A program made the position numbers and the translations under genes. The notes below the pieces were generated by a model. It saw only the letters and a list, made by a program, of their open reading frames with translations, did not search any database and had not been told where the DNA came from. 38,564 nt of DNA, from contig HF972676.1 in the NCBI GenBank assembly GCA_000432995.1, positions 3,010-41,573 of the forward strand. Direction: 5' to 3'. This DNA comes from Clostridium sp. CAG:1013. Its GTDB lineage: Bacteria > Bacillota > Clostridia > Oscillospirales > Acutalibacteraceae. Positions 33,581 through 38,564 of the stretch are shown one piece after another (the first letter of the stretch is position 1; every line of letters starts with the position of its first letter).

Positions 33581-33640
33581 CCTCAATGGACTTCTTCTCT
33601 ATTTCCCTTCACAGTTCGATAACATAATGACGGGAATTTA

Positions 33641-33649
33641 TGGTATAAT
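33641..33649 (+). promoter_or_regulatory. Candidate extended -10 promoter upstream of the MacB-like gene
   Basis: TGGTATAAT (33641-33649) is an extended -10 with a perfect TATAAT. No clear -35 is seen. It lies about 150 nt before the MacB-like ATG. A second, identical TGGTATAAT lies at 33717-33725. Confidence 0.4.
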
Positions 33650-33716
33650 ATTCGGCAAGCACCTATAATCTGCGCGGACGTGCGCTGTCCAGGGCGCCGC
33701 CTGCCCACCGCAGGTG

Positions 33717-33725
33717 TGGTATAAT
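33717..33725 (+). promoter_or_regulatory. Second candidate extended -10 before the MacB-like gene
   Basis: TGGTATAAT (33717-33725) repeats the upstream extended -10. It is followed by a GC-rich hairpin, GCCGCCT (33744-33750) with AGGCGGC (33755-33761), ahead of the gene. A regulated or dual promoter is possible. Confidence 0.4.
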
Positions 33726-33798
33726 AACGTCTATTCACAGCGGGCCGCCTCAGCAGGCGGCTCCCACTGTTTCTGAAAGAGAGGAAGTCCTATACTAT

Positions 33799-36700
33799 AT
33801 GCTAGAGTTAAAACGCGTCACGAAAGAGTACCCCGCCGGGGGACAGCCGGTAGAAGCCCTCAAGGGCATCGACCTCCAATTTCGGGAAAGTGAGTTTGTC
33901 TCCATCCTGGGCCCCTCCGGATGCGGCAAAACCACCCTGCTGAACCTGATTGGCGGACTGGACCAGTACACCTCCGGAGACCTTATCATCAACGGCCGGT
34001 CCACCAAGGACTTCAAGGACCGGGACTGGGACGCCTACCGGAACCACTCGGTGGGATTCGTATTCCAAAGCTACAACCTGATCCCTCACCAGACCGTGCT
34101 GCAAAACGTGGAGCTGGCCCTGACTCTCTCGGGCGTGTCCAAGTCAGAACGCCGCCGGCGGGCCAAAGAGGCGTTGGAACAGGTGGGACTGGGAAACCAG
34201 CTGCGGAAGCGACCCAGTGAGATGTCCGGAGGTCAGATGCAACGTGTGGCCATCGCCCGAGCCATCGTCAACGACCCGGACATTGTTCTGGCTGACGAGC
34301 CCACCGGTGCCCTGGACACAGAGACCAGCATCCAGGTGATGGAGATTCTCAAGGAAATCTCCCAGGACCGGCTGGTAATCATGGTCACTCACAATCCGGA
34401 CCTGGCCCAGCAGTACTCCACCCGGATCGTCCAGATGCTGGACGGCACCATCACCGGGGACAGTGCGCCCCTCTCTCCTCAAGAACAGCAGGCGGAAGAG
34501 GAACGGGACCGGCAGCGGTCCGAGGCCGCTCGACAGGAGAAGAAGCCCTCCATGTCCCTGTGGACCTCCTTCGGCCTGTCCTTAAAGAACCTGTTCACCA
34601 AAAAGAGCCGCACCGCCCTTACCTCCTTCGCCGGAAGCATCGGCATCATCGGCATCGCCTTGATCTACGCCGTCTCCCAGGGCACCACCGCCTATATTGA
34701 CCAGCTTCAGGAGGAGACCCTCTCCTCCTATCCCCTCACTTTGGAGGCCCAAACCATGGACCTGGGCTCTCTCATGGAGGAGTTCATCCAGGCGGCCCAC
34801 TCGGACAGTGACCACGACCAGGACGCCGTTTACCAGAAGCCCATGGTCTACAATCTGGTCAACGCTCTCAGTTCCTCGGAGACCATTGAAAACGACTTGG
34901 CCTCCTTCAAAACCTACCTGGAAGAGCGCCGGTCCGACCCGGAAGATCCTCTGGCTCAGGCGGTCAGCGGGGTGCAGTACACTTACGACACCCAGCTGCT
35001 GGTGTACACGGAATCTGTGGACGGCACCATTCTCCGCTCCGACTCTCAGGAGCTGATGGAAAATCTGCTCCAAGAATATTTCAGCATTGACATGGCTTCC
35101 ATGAACGATCTCCGGGACAGCTACGGCGGGATGGACGCCTTTTCCTCCCTGTCCCCCACCGGCAGCTCCATGACGCTGTGGCAGGAGATGCTCCCCGGGG
35201 ATGACGGGGCGCTGATCAGCCCCATGCTGGAAAACCAATATGAAGTAGTATACGGCTCCTGGCCCAACGACTACAACGAAATCGTCCTGGTGCTGGACGA
35301 GAACAACGAACTGGATGATATGGCCCTTTACGCTCTGGGCCTGAAGCCCCAGGAGGAAATGGACGCCATCATGGAGGCGGCTGTGGATCAGACAGAGGTG
35401 GCCTCCGACTCGGCTCAGGAGAGCTGGACCTATGAGGAGATCTGCTCCCGGGAGTACCGGACCATCCTCAACGCCGATTGCTACTCCTACGATCAGGCCA
35501 CCGGCCGTTACGTGGACCTGCGCCTCACCGACACCGGCCTGCGGTACCTGTACGACAACGGACTGAGCTTGAAAGTGTCCGGAATTATCCGGCCCAAGGA
35601 GGACAGCTCCTCCGCTATGCTGTCCGGGTCCATCGGCTATACCAGCAAGCTGACGGAATACCTGGCCCAGCAGGCAGAGGACTCCCCTGCCGTTCAGGCC
35701 CAGCTGGAAAACCCCTCCACGGACATCTTCACCGGTTTGCCCTTCCAGGAAACCACCGGAGACCTGACCGATGAGGAAAAGCAGGAGGCTTTTCTGGACT
35801 ACGTCTCCGCCCTGGACCAACAGGGTAAGGCGGAGACCTATCTGGCCGTCATGAGCATCCCCACTCAGGAGCAGGTAGACCAAGCCTTGGAGCAGTCCGT
35901 AGGCTCCATGACCCGGGAGGAAAAGGAGGACACTCTCCGAAACGCCATGACAGAACAGGCGGGGATCGATGAGGCAAAAGCCCAGGAGTATCTGGCCTCC
36001 ATGAGCGGCGAGGAGTTGGAAGAGCTGTTCGCCCAGATGGCGGAGCAGCAGTACCGTGCCCAGTACGCCGCAGGGATTCAGCAGCAGCTCTCCTCCCAGG
36101 ATCCCGCAGCCTTGGCCGCCGCTTTGGATCAAGCCGTGGGGACCTACACCACCCAGCAGTGCGCCCTGTACTACGACCAGGCCCTGACCTTCTCCGACTC
36201 CACCCTGGAGGAAAACCTGGCGGAACTTGGGTACGTGGATCTGGAGGACCCGGATTCCATCAACCTTTATGCCTCCTCCTTTGAAAACAAAGACGTGATC
36301 GAGCAGGCCATCGCCGACTACAACGCGGACCGGGATGACCTGGAGCAGATCCAGTACACCGACTATATCGGGCTGATCCTCTCCTCGGTGACCTCCATTA
36401 TCAACGCCATCACCTATGTGCTCATCGCCTTTGTGGCAGTGTCCCTCATCGTCTCCTCCATCATGATCGGCGTCATCACCCTGATCTCTGTTCAGGAGCG
36501 GACTAAAGAGATCGGCATTCTCCGGGCCATCGGCGCTTCCAAGAGCAACGTGTCCCGGATGTTCAACGCGGAGACTCTCATCATCGGATTTACCTCCGGC
36601 GCTTTGGGCGTGCTCATCACCTACCTGCTGTGCATCCCCATCAACATGATCCTCCACCATTTCACCGGCATCCAGACCCTCAACGCCACCCTTCCCCCCT

Positions 36701-36813
36701 TGGTGGCGCTGATCCTGGTCCTCATCAGCATGGGGCTGACCCTGTTCTCCGGTATCATCCCCTCCCGCAGCGCCGCCAAAAAAGATCCTGTGGTGGCCCT
36801 GCGCACCGAATAA
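33799..36813 (+). CDS. MacB-like ABC transporter, ATPase-permease fusion with very large external domain
   Basis: This 1004-aa protein joins an ATPase and an FtsX/MacB-type permease. The ATPase (about 1-225) has Walker A GPSGCGKTT, signature MSGGQ, and Walker B IVLADEPTG. TM1 is at about 272-295. About 560 residues (296-855) then form an external, acidic, Gln/Glu/Ala-rich domain, far larger than the roughly 200-residue domain of E. coli MacB. Three further membrane segments at about 860-1000 end with AAKKDPVVALRTE, the usual MacB tail. MacB-type proteins drive lipoprotein, peptide or antibiotic efflux, or mechanotransmission. AGAGGAAG lies before the ATG. It stands alone between locus B and the SUF genes, with its own terminator. 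Substrate unknown. Confidence 0.9.
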   Translation: MLELKRVTKEYPAGGQPVEALKGIDLQFRESEFVSILGPSGCGKTTLLNLIGGLDQYTSGDLIINGRSTKDFKDRDWDAYRNHSVGFVFQSYNLIPHQTVLQNVELALTLSGVSKSERRRRAKEALEQVGLGNQLRKRPSEMSGGQMQRVAIARAIVNDPDIVLADEPTGALDTETSIQVMEILKEISQDRLVIMVTHNPDLAQQYSTRIVQMLDGTITGDSAPLSPQEQQAEEERDRQRSEAARQEKKPSMSLWTSFGLSLKNLFTKKSRTALTSFAGSIGIIGIALIYAVSQGTTAYIDQLQEETLSSYPLTLEAQTMDLGSLMEEFIQAAHSDSDHDQDAVYQKPMVYNLVNALSSSETIENDLASFKTYLEERRSDPEDPLAQAVSGVQYTYDTQLLVYTESVDGTILRSDSQELMENLLQEYFSIDMASMNDLRDSYGGMDAFSSLSPTGSSMTLWQEMLPGDDGALISPMLENQYEVVYGSWPNDYNEIVLVLDENNELDDMALYALGLKPQEEMDAIMEAAVDQTEVASDSAQESWTYEEICSREYRTILNADCYSYDQATGRYVDLRLTDTGLRYLYDNGLSLKVSGIIRPKEDSSSAMLSGSIGYTSKLTEYLAQQAEDSPAVQAQLENPSTDIFTGLPFQETTGDLTDEEKQEAFLDYVSALDQQGKAETYLAVMSIPTQEQVDQALEQSVGSMTREEKEDTLRNAMTEQAGIDEAKAQEYLASMSGEELEELFAQMAEQQYRAQYAAGIQQQLSSQDPAALAAALDQAVGTYTTQQCALYYDQALTFSDSTLEENLAELGYVDLEDPDSINLYASSFENKDVIEQAIADYNADRDDLEQIQYTDYIGLILSSVTSIINAITYVLIAFVAVSLIVSSIMIGVITLISVQERTKEIGILRAIGASKSNVSRMFNAETLIIGFTSGALGVLITYLLCIPINMILHHFTGIQTLNATLPPLVALILVLISMGLTLFSGIIPSRSAAKKDPVVALRTE

Positions 36814-36830
36814 AAAACAATGCTAAAACA

Positions 36831-36868
36831 AAAACCGCGCCTCTCAACCGAGGCGCGGTTTTCTTTTT
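36831..36868. terminator. Bidirectional terminator between MacB-like gene and SufE gene
   Basis: AAAACCGCGCCTC (36831-36843) pairs with GAGGCGCGGTTTT (36850-36862), with a 6-nt loop and CTTTTT after it. The A-rich flank makes it work on both strands, ending both the MacB-like and the SUF transcripts. Confidence 0.9.
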
Positions 36869-36874
36869 CGTTGT

Positions 36875-37291
36875 TCAATTGTTTTCCGCCAGTGCTTTGG
36901 CCTGGTCTTGCAGAGAGCGGATCAGCTCTGTGAATCCGTTGCGCCGGACAGAGGTAAGGGCCACTTCCAGGTCCAGCCGCTGGAACAGGTCAATGTTCGC
37001 TTGGGCCATCTCCTGAGGTGTGGATCCGGTCACCACATCCGCCAGCATTACAGCCATGCCCTTGACGATGAGAGTGTCGCTATCCGCTTTCATGCGGAGA
37101 AGGCCCTCCTCTTCCTCCAAGGACACCCACAGGTTGGACTGGCATCCCAAAAACCGATGACTCTCCTCCCGGGGCACTCCGGAAAGCTCCGGTCGCTCCA
37201 TGGCAAGACCCATGAGATAAGTGTACTGGTCGAAAGAATCCAGCTCCCCCAGGTTCTTTACGTAGTGTTCCTGTCGTTCCAAAAGAGTCAC
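36875..37291 (-). CDS. sufE: SufE-type sulfur acceptor protein
   Basis: This 138-aa SufE-like protein accepts persulfide sulfur from the cysteine desulfurase SufS and passes it to the Fe-S scaffold. The acceptor Cys is in HRFLGCQSNLW; ADSDTLIVKGMAVML is the other family block. I chose the GTG at 37291 because GGGGAGGG lies about 7 nt upstream; the GTG at 37309 overlaps the sufS stop but has no ribosome site. It follows sufS directly. Many Bacillota use the zinc protein SufU instead, so a SufE here is noteworthy. Confidence 0.88.
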   Translation of the reverse strand: MTLLERQEHYVKNLGELDSFDQYTYLMGLAMERPELSGVPREESHRFLGCQSNLWVSLEEEEGLLRMKADSDTLIVKGMAVMLADVVTGSTPQEMAQANIDLFQRLDLEVALTSVRRNGFTELIRSLQDQAKALAENN

Positions 37292-37305
37292 AGCGTTCCC
37301 TCCCC

Positions 37306-38502
37306 TCACAGTTTGATGGCGGCGATCCGCCGCAGCCCGGCGCAGAGCCGATCCACGTCCTGGGCGTTGTTGTACAGCCCCAGGGAGACCCGCACCGTCC
37401 CCTGGGAAAGCCCCATGCTGTCCAGCAAAGGCTGGGCGCAGTGAGTGCCGCTTCGCACCGCAACCCCCTGCTGGTCCAGCAACACCGCCACATCGTAGGG
37501 GTGGAAGGGGGGCATCAGGAAAGACACGATCCCCGCCCGAGGCTTAGCGTTCAGGGGAAACTCCACCCCCGGCACATGGGAAAGCTCCTCCCACAAATAG
37601 TCCAGCAGATTTTCCTCTTCCCGGGCAACCGCTTCCATGCCTCCCAGGTCCTCCAAATATTCCAAGGCTTCCCCGAAGCCCACCGCCCCCACAAAGTTGG
37701 GGGTTCCCGCCTCAAAGCGGTAGGGGGGCGGCTGAAAGATGGTATCCTCCCGGGTGACCCGGTCCACCATCTCCCCGCCGAATTGGTAGGGGACCATCTT
37801 TTCCAGCCAGGAGCGCTTGGCGACCAGCGCCCCGATCCCTGTGGGCCCGTAGAGCTTGTGGGCGGAAACGCAGTAGAAATCACAGTCTAGGGCAGAAACG
37901 TTCACCGGCTTGTGGGCCGCTGCCTGGGCTCCATCCACCAGCACCGGCACCCCTTGGCTGTGAGCCAAGCGGACCACTTCCTCCACGGGGTTTTCCACCC
38001 CGAAGGTATTGGTCACATGGGCCAGAGCCACCATCACCGTCTGGGGAGTGAGCATCTCCCGAAAACGGTCCAGGTCCGGCTGGCCGTTCTCCGTCACGGG
38101 GATCACCTGGAAATCCAGGCCCTTCCGCCTGCACAGCTGCTGCCAAGGCACAAAATTGGAGTGGTGCTCGCTCTCCATGACGATCACCCTGCCGCCCTGT
38201 GTCCCAAAGGTCTCCAAATAGCAGCTGGCTGTCAGGTTGATCCCTCCCGTGGTGCCGCTGGTGAACACCACCTGATACTCCTCCCCCGCTCCGAAGAAAC
38301 GGGCGGCGATATCCCGGGCGTTCTCCATCTGCCGGGTCATCTCCCGGCCCAGTCCGTGGGGACTGCGATGGACGTTGGCGTTGCAGGTCAGGTAGACCTG
38401 TTCCAGTTTCTCCAACACCCTCCGGGGCTTCTGAGTTGTGGCGGCATTGTCCAGATAGGCCCACTTTTCCTGGGCGATCAGGGGGAAATCCTCCCGGTTC
38501 AC
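37306..38502 (-). CDS. sufS: SufS-type cysteine desulfurase
   Basis: This 398-aa PLP enzyme removes sulfur from cysteine for Fe-S cluster assembly. It shows AYLDNAATTQKP at the N-terminus, TSGTTGGINL, the PLP Asp in VDGAQAAAH, the PLP Lys in SAHKLYGPTGIG, and the catalytic Cys in RSGTHCAQP. It is a group II (SufS) enzyme by the short loop around the Cys. The GTG at 38502 overlaps the stop of the preceding gene as GTGA, so translation is coupled. SufE follows 14 nt later. Confidence 0.94.
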   Translation of the reverse strand: MNREDFPLIAQEKWAYLDNAATTQKPRRVLEKLEQVYLTCNANVHRSPHGLGREMTRQMENARDIAARFFGAGEEYQVVFTSGTTGGINLTASCYLETFGTQGGRVIVMESEHHSNFVPWQQLCRRKGLDFQVIPVTENGQPDLDRFREMLTPQTVMVALAHVTNTFGVENPVEEVVRLAHSQGVPVLVDGAQAAAHKPVNVSALDCDFYCVSAHKLYGPTGIGALVAKRSWLEKMVPYQFGGEMVDRVTREDTIFQPPPYRFEAGTPNFVGAVGFGEALEYLEDLGGMEAVAREEENLLDYLWEELSHVPGVEFPLNAKPRAGIVSFLMPPFHPYDVAVLLDQQGVAVRSGTHCAQPLLDSMGLSQGTVRVSLGLYNNAQDVDRLCAGLRRIAAIKL

Positions 38503-38564
38503 GGCGCGTTCCCCCCTTCACGAAGAGCCTCCGCCAGCTGATCCAAGGTCTTGATCTTGGGGGC
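38499..38564 (-). CDS. C-terminal end of a gene upstream of sufS (truncated by window)
   Basis: An open frame enters from the window edge and ends with PKIKTLDQLAEALREG and a TGA that overlaps the SufS start. Its place directly before sufS suggests another SUF component such as SufD, but only 21 residues are visible and the family cannot be confirmed. Confidence 0.6.
   Translation of the reverse strand, partial: APKIKTLDQLAEALREGGNAP

Noticed and set aside
34582..36660. 692-codon minus-strand open frame opposite the MacB-like gene
   Set aside because: The plus-strand gene has complete ABC and FtsX motifs; the antisense frame has none and no start site.

Overview
The window looks like chromosomal DNA of a strictly anaerobic, gut-type Gram-positive bacterium in class Clostridia, most likely near Oscillospiraceae/Ruminococcaceae. 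The evidence is strong AGGAGG ribosome binding sites, YesM/YesN two-component systems, LplB/YtcP sugar transporters, lipoprotein solute-binding proteins, an oxygen-sensitive glycyl radical enzyme (GRE) with its activase, and a SUF iron-sulfur operon. Taxonomy is inferred from gene content only. No phage, transposase, CRISPR array or rRNA was seen.

Layout. (1) 1-2760, minus: a HAD hydrolase, an oligopeptide-type binding lipoprotein and the start of a DppB-type permease. (2) 2977-3179: a tRNA-Leu(CAG) with a consensus promoter and a terminator. (3) 3273-13393, plus: an intracellular GH63/MGH1-like glycosidase, then sugar locus A: YesM-type kinase, YesN-type regulator, binding lipoprotein, two permeases and a GH172 (DUF2961) enzyme. 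(4) 13564-16740, plus: a separate transcription unit with a consensus promoter, a leader that can fold into a three-way junction, a GRE activase and a divergent GRE. (5) 16901-18579: a MIF-like tautomerase divergent from a ROK regulator. (6) 18666-24703, minus: two paralogous AzgA/NCS2-like permeases, an iron-sulfur/flavin reductase, a TIGR03792-like small protein, an SDR dehydrogenase and a RibD-C reductase, behind a consensus promoter that abuts a 19-bp inverted repeat. (7) 25122-33580: sugar locus B, with permeases and binding protein on minus and FAD oxidoreductase, YesN and YesM on plus. (8) 33799-36813: a MacB-like ABC fusion protein with a very large external domain. (9) 36875-38564, minus: SufE, SufS and the tail of an upstream gene.

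How the genes fit together. Loci A and B each pair a two-component system with a CUT1-type importer that has no ATPase of its own, so an MsmX-type shared ATPase elsewhere is expected. Locus A feeds intracellular glycosidases; locus B is paired with a redox enzyme. The GRE unit follows locus A but has its own promoter, so a metabolic link is possible but unproven. The minus-strand cluster reads as a dedicated uptake-and-reduction pathway for a small, possibly nucleobase-like molecule, with no function I can name.

The best candidates for undescribed biology are the GRE, which has C368-Q-D370 where known GRE eliminases have C-x-E, together with its structured leader, and the twin-permease reductase cluster with its putative operator.
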